Positions 1 through 7,857 of a stretch of 64,000 nt of DNA are shown here, one piece after another. Under the pieces are notes generated by a model. The model made no database searches, was not told where the DNA came from, and saw only the letters and a program-made list of their open reading frames with translations. The DNA lies in contig NZ_CP132957.1 in NCBI RefSeq assembly GCF_030863805.1, positions 2,542,001-2,606,000 of the forward strand, read 5' to 3'. Every line of letters begins with the position of its first letter. The first letter of the stretch is position 1. The stretch is from Kineothrix sp. MB12-C1 (lineage in GTDB: Bacteria > Bacillota > Clostridia > Lachnospirales > Lachnospiraceae). The translations under genes and the position numbers were made by a program.

Positions 1-1342
1 GGTGAATGGATATGAACTGGACGTAATGCAACAAATGTTACAAGAAAAGGGATATAATATTGTATCTTTTGATGAATGGGCGGATATATATATCGTTAAT
101 ACATGTACTGTGACAAATATTGCAGATAGAAAGAGCAGGCAAATGCTCCATAAAGCACGCAAATTGAACCCTAAGGCAGTGGTGGTAGCTGCAGGCTGTT
201 ATGTGCAGACCGGCAAGGAAGATATTATCAAAGATGTGGGCGTAGATTTGGCGATTGGGAATAATAAAAAGAAAGAGCTTGTCTCTATTCTGGAAAAATA
301 TCTGGAAGAGTGCGGCAAGGGAGAAAGTGGAAAAGCAAACGAAAAAACGAATGAAGAAACAGAAGTCGGACTCTGGAATGAAAAGACGCTGGATGATACG
401 ACGATTATCGATATAGGAAGCATTAGTGAATTCGAAAATATGGAGCTGAAAGAGACTTCCGGGAATACCCGCGCTTATATTAAGGTGCAAGATGGCTGTA
501 ATCAGTTCTGCTCTTACTGCATTATTCCTTATGCGAGGGGCAGAGTGAGAAGTCGAAGACAAGAAGATGTTCTTCAAGAAATCACAGGGCTTGCAAAGCA
601 TGGTTATAAAGAAGTAGTGTTAACAGGAATTCATATCAGCTCTTATGGCGTTGATTTCGGAGCGCCTGCGCTTCCGGAACTTATAAAAGCCATTCATGAA
701 GTGGAAGGAATTGAAAGAATTCGTTTAGGTTCCCTGGAACCCGGAATTATTACGGAGGAGTTTGCAGAGAAACTGCGTATACTTCCTAAGTTCTGTCCGC
801 ATTTCCACTTGTCTCTTCAAAGTGGCTGTGATGAGACTTTGAAAAGAATGAATAGGAAATATACCTCAGGGGAATACTACGAAAAAGTGAAGCTTTTACG
901 TCGGACCTTTGATAATCCGGCTATTACTACTGATATTATCGTAGGATTTCCGGGAGAAACAGAAGAAGAATTCCAGATCACAAGAGCATATTTAGAGAAG
1001 ATAAAGCTCTATGAAATTCATGTTTTCAAGTACTCCAAGAGAAAAGGCACCCGTGCGGCGGAAATGGAACATCAGGTAACGGATGAAAAAAAGACGCAGA
1101 GAAGTAATATACTTTTGGCAATGGAGAGAGAGAATTCTACAAGTTATAGAGCGGAATACATAGGAAGAGAAATAGAAGTACTGTTCGAGGAAGAGAAAGA
1201 GATAGATGGAGTGCTCTACCAGACAGGCCATACTGCACAATATGTAAAGGCGGCGAAGAGGGCTGAAGGGACCTTATCCAATCAATTGATAAGCGGTAAA
1301 GCAGTAGGCTTTTTGCAGGGAGATATCTTGCTCATGGAATAA
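1..1342 (+). CDS. mtaB: tRNA t6A37 methylthiotransferase MtaB (5' end cut off)
   Basis: Radical-SAM enzyme that adds a methylthio group to t6A37 of tRNA. The frame is open to the left edge and the apparent GTG at base 2 is really the Val of the CKVN motif, so about ten N-terminal residues and the first cluster Cys lie outside the window. The other two N-terminal cluster cysteines are seen in NTCTVT and AGCYVQ, the radical-SAM triad in CNQFCSYCIIP, and a TRAM-like tail follows from about residue 380. The MtaB family is distinguished from MiaB by the N-terminal CKVN(G/S)YE context. Ends 66 nt before the first dispersed repeat. Confidence 0.9.
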   Translation, partial: VNGYELDVMQQMLQEKGYNIVSFDEWADIYIVNTCTVTNIADRKSRQMLHKARKLNPKAVVVAAGCYVQTGKEDIIKDVGVDLAIGNNKKKELVSILEKYLEECGKGESGKANEKTNEETEVGLWNEKTLDDTTIIDIGSISEFENMELKETSGNTRAYIKVQDGCNQFCSYCIIPYARGRVRSRRQEDVLQEITGLAKHGYKEVVLTGIHISSYGVDFGAPALPELIKAIHEVEGIERIRLGSLEPGIITEEFAEKLRILPKFCPHFHLSLQSGCDETLKRMNRKYTSGEYYEKVKLLRRTFDNPAITTDIIVGFPGETEEEFQITRAYLEKIKLYEIHVFKYSKRKGTRAAEMEHQVTDEKKTQRSNILLAMERENSTSYRAEYIGREIEVLFEEEKEIDGVLYQTGHTAQYVKAAKRAEGTLSNQLISGKAVGFLQGDILLME

Positions 1343-1408
1343 AGAAATCATTAAATTAGTGTAAATTGATTGAATTTTCCAGATGGATGGGGTAATATTA
1401 AAAGATAA

Positions 1409-1555
1409 TAACTATTCAACAGGTTTGCGCATTTACTGCGCTGACCGTAAGAATACGTGGAACAGTAAGTGAAAATCCCACCACCGAAGGTGATTTTAAT
1501 GGATTTTCATAAAGCAATCTTTGCTTTTGTAACGGAGAGGGGACCGAACTGTTAC
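1409..1555 (+). repeat. Dispersed repeat, full A-C-B form
   Basis: Three modules in order: A (1409-1468) begins TAACTATTCA and carries the GCGC...GCGC hairpin; C (1473-1508) is a nested hairpin with AAAATCC/GGATTTT outer arms and a CACC-GAA-GGTG inner stem; B (1529-1555) runs from GTAAC to GTTAC in 27 nt. The same A-C-B order occurs in reverse orientation at 37760-37892. Together with a 41-nt tail it fills most of the 254-nt gap between mtaB and ireB. No gene is seen in this gap. Confidence 0.75.
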
Positions 1556-1596
1556 ATGATAGGACGTAATGCAACAGTAGATAAGGGCGTGGTGAT

Positions 1597-1866
1597 ATGC
1601 AGGATTTTGGTAATACACAATTTTTTAACGTGGAGACGGAACCGGAGACAGGTGTGGAAGTAGTTTTGTCTACCGTATATGAAGCATTGACTGAGAAGGG
1701 GTACAACCCTGTGAATCAGATTGTAGGGTATATTATGTCCGGAGACCCAACATATATTACGAGCCATAAAAGTGCGAGAAGCCTTATTATGAAAGTGGAG
1801 CGAGATGAATTAGTAGAAGAGCTGCTTACCAAATATATTGAGGCGAAGCGCTGGAAGAATGGTTAA
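1597..1866 (+). CDS. ireB: IreB family regulatory phosphoprotein (UPF0297/YrzL)
   Basis: 89-residue small cytoplasmic protein beginning with the family hallmark GNTQFFNVE and containing [19 protein letters not shown]. In enterococci IreB is phosphorylated by the PASTA kinase IreK and modulates cephalosporin resistance; here the same role is inferred only from family membership. The length equals the family norm. It is the first of the conserved ireB-ruvX-DUF1292 trio. The ribosome site upstream (ggtg) is weak, but the ATG matches the conserved N-terminus. Confidence 0.9.
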   Translation: MQDFGNTQFFNVETEPETGVEVVLSTVYEALTEKGYNPVNQIVGYIMSGDPTYITSHKSARSLIMKVERDELVEELLTKYIEAKRWKNG

Positions 1867-1932
1867 GCATTCGAAATGAATTATAATATTCAATGAATAA
1901 AGAACATTCGTGGAAGGATATAAGGTGAATCC

Positions 1933-2367
1933 ATGCGTATTATGGGCTTGGATTTCGGGTCGAAGACGGTAGGAGTGGCAATTAGCGATGCGTTGTTACT
2001 CACTGCTCAGGGCATTGAAATCATAGAGAGAAAAGAAGAAAATAAATTACGTAAGACGATGGCTCGTATCGAAGAGTTGATTGAGGAATATGAAGTACAA
2101 GAAATTGTCCTTGGGCTGCCTAAGAATATGAATGATACTCTTGGAGCCCGCGCGGAGCTTTCCATGGAATTCAAAGAGAATCTGGAGCGCAGAACAGGCC
2201 TTCATGTAAAGATGTGGGATGAGAGGCTTACTACTGTTGCGGCAGATAAAGTGATGATGGAAGCAGGAATCCGCCGGGAGAATAGGAAGCAGCATGTAGA
2301 TCGAATTGCAGCATGCTTTATTTTGCAAGGGTATTTGGATTACCTTAAGAACGAGGAGAATAAGTAG
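1933..2367 (+). CDS. ruvX: Putative pre-16S rRNA nuclease / Holliday junction resolvase-like YqgF
   Basis: 144-residue RNase H-fold protein. Seen: N-terminal [16 protein letters not shown] with the first catalytic Asp, central [18 protein letters not shown] with the acidic residue, and HVDRIAA near the C-terminus with the last Asp. The family trims the 16S rRNA 5' end in E. coli and has been proposed as a Holliday resolvase. It overlaps the next gene by one base (TAG/GTG), which supports translational coupling. Family-typical length. Confidence 0.92.
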   Translation: MRIMGLDFGSKTVGVAISDALLLTAQGIEIIERKEENKLRKTMARIEELIEEYEVQEIVLGLPKNMNDTLGARAELSMEFKENLERRTGLHVKMWDERLTTVAADKVMMEAGIRRENRKQHVDRIAACFILQGYLDYLKNEENK

Positions 2368-2621
2368 TGGATAAAATAATCTTTAAACCGGAGAATGAAG
2401 AGCCGGTTGAATTTTACGTGTTAGAACAAACGAAAATAGGAGGCTGCCAATATATTCTTGTAACAGAACAAGAAGAAGGCGATGCGGACGCATTGATATT
2501 GAAAGACGTTTCGGCACCGGAAGAGACGGAAGCGATATATGAAATCGTGGAAGATGATACAGAGCTTAGTGCGGTTGCGGCAGTTTTTGAAAATATACTG
2601 GAAGATATCGAACTCTCGTAA
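2367..2621 (+). CDS. DUF1292 domain protein (YrzB-like)
   Basis: 84-residue acidic protein with GTG start sharing a G with the ruvX stop. Pattern EFYVLEQTKIGGCQYILV followed by an acidic C-terminal half fits DUF1292 (UPF0473). Function unknown; the assignment rests on family and on the conserved ireB-ruvX-yrzB order. Its TAA stop (2619-2621) is formed by the first bases of the next dispersed repeat, so the repeat junction sets the C-terminus. Confidence 0.85.
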   Translation: MDKIIFKPENEEPVEFYVLEQTKIGGCQYILVTEQEEGDADALILKDVSAPEETEAIYEIVEDDTELSAVAAVFENILEDIELS

Positions 2622-2679
2622 CCATTCATCAGGTCTGCGCATTTACTGCGCTGACCGTAAGAATATGTAGAATAGTTAC
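2618..2679 (+). repeat. Dispersed repeat, short A form
   Basis: GTAACCATTCA start, GGTCTGCGC/GCGCTGACC hairpin, end AATAGTTAC. The first bases provide the stop codon of the upstream gene; the end lies 33 nt before the Fur-family start. Confidence 0.75.
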
Positions 2680-2712
2680 GTTTTAGTGCAGTTGTAAAAG
2701 GGATGGGGATAC

Positions 2713-3168
2713 ATGGTAGTGAATAGGGAGCAATTTATGCAATTGCTGAAAGATAAAGGCTTAAAGGTAACAACTCAAAGGCTTCTTGTTCTGGAAGCTC
2801 TTGCTTCATGCCCCGACGAACATCTAACTGCAGAAGAAATTTATGAAATGGTAAAAGCGGACTATCCAGAGATAGGACTTGCTACTGTTTATAGAACAAT
2901 ACAGATACTTTGGGATTTACACTTGATTGATCGCATTAGTTTGGACGACGGATTTGTCCGTTATGAAATCGGAAATGTGGGAATGGGTACGGCAAAACAC
3001 CATCACCATCATTTGATTTGCACAAAATGTGGTAAAATAAATTCCTTCGAGGACGACTTACTGGAGGAATTAGAAGATAAAATTACAAGGACGACCGGAT
3101 TCCATGTGATGGATCATGAAGTGAAACTCTACGGGTACTGTGAAGAATGTGGAGGAAAAACCGATTGA
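2713..3168 (+). CDS. Fur family metal-dependent transcriptional repressor
   Basis: 151 residues: N-terminal winged helix (TTQRLLVLEAL, GLATVYRTIQIL recognition helix, about residues 15-75) and a C-terminal metal/dimer domain with KHHHHHLICTKCG and YGYCEECGG, giving the four cysteines of a structural zinc site. Fur, PerR and Zur cannot be separated from the sequence alone, so no symbol is given. GGGATGGGG precedes the ATG. Its last codons overlap the RNase J start, an unusual pairing of a metal regulator with an RNase. Confidence 0.9.
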   Translation: MVVNREQFMQLLKDKGLKVTTQRLLVLEALASCPDEHLTAEEIYEMVKADYPEIGLATVYRTIQILWDLHLIDRISLDDGFVRYEIGNVGMGTAKHHHHHLICTKCGKINSFEDDLLEELEDKITRTTGFHVMDHEVKLYGYCEECGGKTD

Positions 3169-4838
3169 AAAAAAATGAAAAAGAGAGCAGTTCTAAGCTT
3201 AAGATTATTCCTTTAGGAGGCTTGGAACAGATTGGTATGAACATTACTGCCTTCGAATATGAAGACAGTATTGTTGTTGTGGACTGTGGATTATCTTTCC
3301 CGGATGATGATATGCTGGGAATTGATTTAGTAATTCCGGACACCACTTATCTGAAGGAAAATATAAATAAAGTAAAAGGATTTATGATTACTCATGGACA
3401 TGAGGATCATATCGGCGCGCTTCCTTATGTATTGCGCGAAATTAACGTTCCTATTTATGCGACAAAGCTGACGATGGGAATTATTGAGAACAAATTAAAA
3501 GAGCATAACTTAATGGGAAATACCAAAAGAAAAGTCGTTAAATTTGGTCAATCCATTAATTTAGGCCAGTTCCGTATTGAATTTATCAAGACAAATCATA
3601 GTATTGTAGATGCCGCTGCACTTGCTATTTATTCTCCTGCAGGAATCATTGTTCATACGGGAGACTTTAAGGTGGACTATACGCCGGTATTCGGTGATGC
3701 CATCGATCTGCAGAGATTTGCAGAAATCGGGAAAAAAGGTGTCTTAGCTCTTATGTGCGATAGTACCAATGCAGAGCGTCCCGGATTCACCCAGTCTGAG
3801 AAGACAGTGGGGAAGGCTTTCGATACGATTTTTACCGAGCATAAAGATACGCGAATTATTGTTGCTACTTTCGCATCCAATGTGGACCGCGTGCAGCAGA
3901 TTATCAATTCTGCCTATAAGTTCGGCAGAAAAGTAGTGGTGGAAGGCCGTAGTATGGTCAATATCATCGAGACGGCAACGACGCTTGGCTATCTGGATAT
4001 TCCGGATAAGACATTGATCGATGTGGAGCAACTGAAGAATTATCCTTTGGAAAAGACGGTAATCATCACTACGGGAAGCCAGGGGGAAAGTATGGCCGCC
4101 CTCAGCCGTATGGCGGGCGATATCCACCGAAAGATATCCATTGTTCCCGGAGATACAGTTATCTTTTCTTCGAATCCGATTCCCGGGAATGAAAAGGCAG
4201 TTACCAATGTTATTAATGAGCTTCTTATGAAAGGCGCCGACGTTATTTTCCAGGATGTGCATGTGTCGGGTCATGCTTGCAGAGAAGAAATTAAATTGAT
4301 TTATACCCTCGTGCATCCGAAATATTCCATACCGGTTCATGGAGAATATAAGCATCTGAAGGCTCACGCCAAAATCGCAAATGAACTCGGCATCCCGAAG
4401 GAGAATATTTTTATTTTGAATTCCGGCGATGTGCTGGAGCTTGGACAAGAGGAAGCTAAGGTTACCGGAAAAGTACCTGTGGGTGAAGTTCTTGTAGATG
4501 GTCTCGGTGTGGGTGATGTTGGAAATATTGTGCTTAGGGATAGACAACATCTTGCAGCAGATGGTATTCTTATTGTCGTTCTTGCGCTCGACCAACATAC
4601 GGATCAACTCGTATCAGGACCGGATATTGTTTCCAGAGGATTCGTATATGTAAGAGAATCCGATCAGCTTATGGATGAAGCGAGACATGTTGTGGACAGT
4701 GCAGTTCACGGCTGTCTGGATAGAGGTGTCAGCGATTGGGGCAAGATTAAGACAAGTATTAAGGATTCCTTAAGTGATTATGTTTGGAAGAAGACAAAAC
4801 GCAGACCAATGATACTTCCAATTATTATGGAGGTTTAG
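3165..4838 (+). CDS. rnj: Ribonuclease J
   Basis: Metallo-beta-lactamase/beta-CASP endo- and 5'-exoribonuclease for mRNA decay and rRNA maturation. HGHEDH (about residues 77-82) supplies the zinc ligands; VHTGDFK, the beta-CASP core and the PVHGEYKHL motif follow, with a C-terminal RNase J domain. I choose the TTG at 3165 because GGAGG lies nine bases upstream and TTGA overlaps the Fur stop; an in-frame ATG at 3147 has no such site. About 557 residues, normal for RNase J. One of usually two paralogues (rnjA or rnjB) in this group; which one is not decided. Confidence 0.92.
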   Translation: MKKNEKESSSKLKIIPLGGLEQIGMNITAFEYEDSIVVVDCGLSFPDDDMLGIDLVIPDTTYLKENINKVKGFMITHGHEDHIGALPYVLREINVPIYATKLTMGIIENKLKEHNLMGNTKRKVVKFGQSINLGQFRIEFIKTNHSIVDAAALAIYSPAGIIVHTGDFKVDYTPVFGDAIDLQRFAEIGKKGVLALMCDSTNAERPGFTQSEKTVGKAFDTIFTEHKDTRIIVATFASNVDRVQQIINSAYKFGRKVVVEGRSMVNIIETATTLGYLDIPDKTLIDVEQLKNYPLEKTVIITTGSQGESMAALSRMAGDIHRKISIVPGDTVIFSSNPIPGNEKAVTNVINELLMKGADVIFQDVHVSGHACREEIKLIYTLVHPKYSIPVHGEYKHLKAHAKIANELGIPKENIFILNSGDVLELGQEEAKVTGKVPVGEVLVDGLGVGDVGNIVLRDRQHLAADGILIVVLALDQHTDQLVSGPDIVSRGFVYVRESDQLMDEARHVVDSAVHGCLDRGVSDWGKIKTSIKDSLSDYVWKKTKRRPMILPIIMEV

Positions 4839-4839
4839 A

Positions 4840-5169
4840 ATGACCGGCAGTATAAATGATGCGGCGAAGGAGTTTGTGGGTGCAGTCAGGAATTCATCCG
4901 AGTATCGTGAATATGTCATGCAGCTTAACAAGATAAAGAACCAGCCGGAATTATATGAAAAGGTCAATGAATTCAGACGAAAGAACTTCATTTTCCAGAA
5001 CGAGGAGGAGTCCGATGACCTTCTGGACCGTTTGGAGGAACTTGACAGGGAATACGAAAGCTTATATGATATTCCGCTAGTGGCAGATTTTTTCGAGGCA
5101 GAGACTTCCTTTTGCAGGATGATGCAGGATACCACGACACTGATTGTAAACGAACTTGATTTTCAATAA
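4840..5169 (+). CDS. YlbF family regulator
   Basis: 109-residue, mostly helical cytoplasmic protein, starting one base after the rnj stop with the ribosome site inside rnj (GGAGG). The pattern INDAAKEFVGAVRNSSEY...NQPELYEKVNEFRRKNF fits the YlbF/YmcA (Com_YlbF) family. In Bacillus, YlbF with YmcA and YaaT modulates RNase Y and the development phosphorelay; tight coupling to RNase J makes a role in RNA decay plausible here, but that is inference. Confidence 0.8.
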   Translation: MTGSINDAAKEFVGAVRNSSEYREYVMQLNKIKNQPELYEKVNEFRRKNFIFQNEEESDDLLDRLEELDREYESLYDIPLVADFFEAETSFCRMMQDTTTLIVNELDFQ

Positions 5170-5194
5170 GGTTGTGAAAGGAGCATTTTAGAGT

Positions 5195-5671
5195 ATGAAT
5201 ACCAGACAATTGATAGGGACTGTGTTCGATACGGTTTTGAAAATAGTAATAATAATAGTGGTGGTCATGTTCACTTATAAATATGCGACAGAATCTTATG
5301 ATTTCGGATATCGGATATTCGCTGAAGAGCCGGTATCTTCAACAGAAAATGCAAGAATTATCAGTATTGGCATTACCGAAGAAGCTACAGTGATGGATAT
5401 TGGCGAAGTGCTTGAAGAAAAAGGGTTAATCAATGACGCACGTCTCTTCTATGTGCAGGAGCTGATTTCCAGATACCATGGAGAATTGAAGCCGGGAATT
5501 TATGAGCTTAGCAGCGATATGACGGCAAACGAGATGATGGAAGTTATGTCAGCGGAAGATGTGCAGCAAGAAGCCGATTCGGAAGAGGAGAGCACAGAGG
5601 AAACAGGTGGACCGGAAGAATCGGTTGAGGGCGAAAGCGTGGGCGAGGATTCGGTAACAGATGCGGAGTAA
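5195..5671 (+). CDS. Short MltG/YceG-like membrane protein without catalytic domain
   Basis: 158 residues: N-terminal membrane segment (about 12-30, VLKIVIIIVVVMFTY), then a LysM-like module of the MltG N-terminus (EATVMDIGEVLEEKGLI...ARLFYVQE...LKPGIYELSSDM, about 60-120), then an acidic Glu/Ser-rich tail. The catalytic YceG domain of real MltG lytic transglycosylases (over 300 residues) is absent. Position just before trmR-trhP matches yrrL (mltG) in Bacillus, so it is probably the orthologue reduced to its anchor and LysM module. AAGGAG lies upstream. Confidence 0.7.
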   Translation: MNTRQLIGTVFDTVLKIVIIIVVVMFTYKYATESYDFGYRIFAEEPVSSTENARIISIGITEEATVMDIGEVLEEKGLINDARLFYVQELISRYHGELKPGIYELSSDMTANEMMEVMSAEDVQQEADSEEESTEETGGPEESVEGESVGEDSVTDAE

Positions 5672-5679
5672 GAACGAAA

Positions 5680-6321
5680 ATGATTACGGATGAAAGAATC
5701 AGTGTCTTTATTAATTCCTTCGATAAAGGAAATACAGAATTTCTAAATGAAATAGAAAATGAGTGCAGAAGAACAAATGTCCCCGTGATTCGTACGCAGA
5801 TGCAAAGCTTACTTCGCCTGCTTTTAGCGATGAATCGCCCCACCTCTATCTTGGAGGTGGGAACGGCCATTGGTTTTTCTGCACTTCTTATGAGTGAATA
5901 TGCGCCGGAAGATTGCCGGATTACGACAATAGAAAAGTATGACAAGAGAATACCCCTTGCCAAAGAGAATTTCCGCAGAGCGGGCAAAGAGGATGTAATC
6001 ACTTTATTGGAAGGTGACGCTGCGGAAGTTTTGAAGGGGCTTATGGAAACCTATGATTTTATTTTTATGGATGCGGCGAAAGGCCAGTACATTAAGATAT
6101 TGCCGGAAGTATTGCGTCTGTTAAAGAAAGGCGGCTTGCTCGTATCGGATAATGTATTACAGGACGGAGATGTTATCGAATCCCGGTTCGCAGTAACGAG
6201 AAGGAATCGAACGATCCATTCCAGGATGAGAGAGTATCTCTATGAATTGAAGCATAACGAGCAATTGGAGACAGCAATTTTACAAGTGGGTGACGGGGTT
6301 ACTGTCAGTGTGAAGTTATAA
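5680..6321 (+). CDS. trmR: tRNA 5-hydroxyuridine O-methyltransferase TrmR-like
   Basis: 213-residue class I SAM-dependent O-methyltransferase. SAM motif ILEVGTAIGFSALLM (about 57-71), acidic TTIEKYD, metal-binding FIFMDAAKGQY and LLVSDNVLQDG. The family includes catechol-type methyltransferases; the adjacent U32 gene and synteny with yrrM-yrrO of Bacillus point to TrmR, which methylates 5-hydroxyuridine at tRNA position 34 to mo5U. TrhP next door makes the hydroxyl group, so the two genes form one pathway. Confidence 0.82.
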   Translation: MITDERISVFINSFDKGNTEFLNEIENECRRTNVPVIRTQMQSLLRLLLAMNRPTSILEVGTAIGFSALLMSEYAPEDCRITTIEKYDKRIPLAKENFRRAGKEDVITLLEGDAAEVLKGLMETYDFIFMDAAKGQYIKILPEVLRLLKKGGLLVSDNVLQDGDVIESRFAVTRRNRTIHSRMREYLYELKHNEQLETAILQVGDGVTVSVKL

Positions 6322-6332
6322 AAGAAGAAAGG

Positions 6333-6362
6333 GTAATTATTCAGTAGGTGCTGAACAGTTAC
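6333..6362 (+). repeat. Dispersed repeat, minimal TIR-TIR form
   Basis: GTAATTATTCAG ... CTGAACAGTTAC, arms of 12 nt separated by 6 nt. It looks like the two ends of the larger element joined. Lies between the trmR stop and the trhP start, 21 nt before the chosen ATG. Confidence 0.7.
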
Positions 6363-6383
6363 AAGAAAGGTATGGTTATTGTA

Positions 6384-7661
6384 ATGAGAAAACCGGAACT
6401 TTTGATTCCTGCAGGGAGTCTGGAAGTGCTGAAAACAGCGGTTACGTTTGGAGCGGATGCCGTATATATCGGCGGAGAGGCCTATGGACTTCGTGCCAAA
6501 GCGAAGAACTTCAGTATGGAAGATATGGCAGAAGGAATTCGGTATGCTCATGAGCATGGAGTAAGAGTTCATGTAACGGCGAATATTTTGGCGCATAATG
6601 AAGATCTGGAAGGTGTAAGGGAGTATCTTCAGGAATTAAAGGGGATGAAACCCGATGCTCTCATTATTGCGGATCCCGGTGTCTTTATGATGGCAAGAGA
6701 AATCTGTCCGGAAATCGAAATTCATGTGTCCACCCAAGCCAATAATACGAACTACGCTACCTATAATTATTGGTATGGACAGGGAGCGAAAAGGGTGGTA
6801 TCGGCGCGCGAGTTGTCTCTTGCAGAGATAAAGGAAATTAGAAAAAGAATACCGGATGATCTTGAAATAGAAAGCTTCATTCATGGAGCGATGTGTATTT
6901 CTTATTCCGGAAGATGCTTGCTTAGCAGCTATTTTACAGGCAGAGATGCCAACAGAGGTGCATGCACTCATCCATGCCGCTGGAAATATTCATTAGTGGA
7001 AGAGAAAAGACCCGGAGAATATATGCCGGTATATGAGAATGAAAGAGGAACATATATCTTTAATTCCAAGGACTTATGTATGATCGAATATATTCCGGAG
7101 CTGCTCGATGCCGGAATCGACAGCTTTAAGATAGAAGGAAGAATGAAAACCGCTCTCTACGTGGCGACAGTAGCACGAACCTATAGAAAGGCAATTGATG
7201 ATTACCTGGAATCGGAGGAAAAATATCGCGCTAATATGGATTGGTATCGTGCGGAAATTGCAAAATGTACTTACAGGCAGTTTACCACAGGCTTTTACTT
7301 CGGCAAGACAGATGAGAACTCACAGATATATGATTCCAATACTTATGTAAATGAATATATCTATTTGGGAACGGTATCGGAAGTGGATGAGAAGGGGTAT
7401 GCCCGCGTGGAGCAGCGCAATAAATTTTCAGTAGGTAATCGTATTGAGATTATGAAGCCGGATGGAAGTAATGTATTGACCACAGTTCTGTCTCTTATGA
7501 CGGAAGCGGGTGAGCAAGTAGAAAGCGTTCCTCATTCGAAACAAATATTTTATGTACAGTTAGACGCAGAAACAAAGGTTGGAGATATCCTTAGAATTGA
7601 AGCACCGAAACAAGGCTCTGATTCCCTAAATGACATGGATTGCTCTCGTTGTATAAAATAA
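6384..7661 (+). CDS. trhP: U32 family tRNA 5-hydroxyuridine synthesis protein TrhP-like
   Basis: Peptidase U32-family protein, about 425 residues. Signature region ESFIHGAMCISYSGRCLLS and the Cys-rich NRGACTHPCRW, which fit the Cys ligands of the iron-sulfur cluster known in this family. TrhP proteins hydroxylate U34 of tRNA using prephenate. Start ATG 6384 gives the usual MRKPELLIPAG N-terminus, with GAAAGG 13 nt upstream; ATG 6372 and GTG 6348 are alternatives with poor spacing. Operon with trmR supports the tRNA role over a protease. Confidence 0.85.
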   Translation: MRKPELLIPAGSLEVLKTAVTFGADAVYIGGEAYGLRAKAKNFSMEDMAEGIRYAHEHGVRVHVTANILAHNEDLEGVREYLQELKGMKPDALIIADPGVFMMAREICPEIEIHVSTQANNTNYATYNYWYGQGAKRVVSARELSLAEIKEIRKRIPDDLEIESFIHGAMCISYSGRCLLSSYFTGRDANRGACTHPCRWKYSLVEEKRPGEYMPVYENERGTYIFNSKDLCMIEYIPELLDAGIDSFKIEGRMKTALYVATVARTYRKAIDDYLESEEKYRANMDWYRAEIAKCTYRQFTTGFYFGKTDENSQIYDSNTYVNEYIYLGTVSEVDEKGYARVEQRNKFSVGNRIEIMKPDGSNVLTTVLSLMTEAGEQVESVPHSKQIFYVQLDAETKVGDILRIEAPKQGSDSLNDMDCSRCIK

Positions 7662-7681
7662 ACAGTAAAACGACGAAATAT

Positions 7682-7722
7682 CCCCTATTTTTTATGAAAT
7701 TAAATAAACTTAAAAATAGGGG
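7682..7722 (+). promoter_or_regulatory. Leader hairpin upstream of glnN
   Basis: Perfect 11-bp inverted repeat CCCCTATTTTT / AAAAATAGGGG with a 19-nt loop, in the gap between trhP and glnN. No U-tract follows, so it is not a classical terminator for the forward strand; it could be a leader structure or weak terminator. Function not known. Confidence 0.45.
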
Positions 7723-7857
7723 GTTGCAATTTTGCAAACGATAGAGTATCTTAAAGAAAACGAAGGGCGACCTTCAGATGATATCATGCATCTTGAACGA
7801 AGATGTTCCAAAAGTTTTTTTGGGACATTTTTTTATACCAAGAAATGGAGCGAAAAG

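Noticed and set aside
3744-4607. 287-codon open frame on the minus strand inside rnj
   Set aside because: It lies opposite the conserved RNase J gene, has no ribosome site and no recognisable protein pattern.
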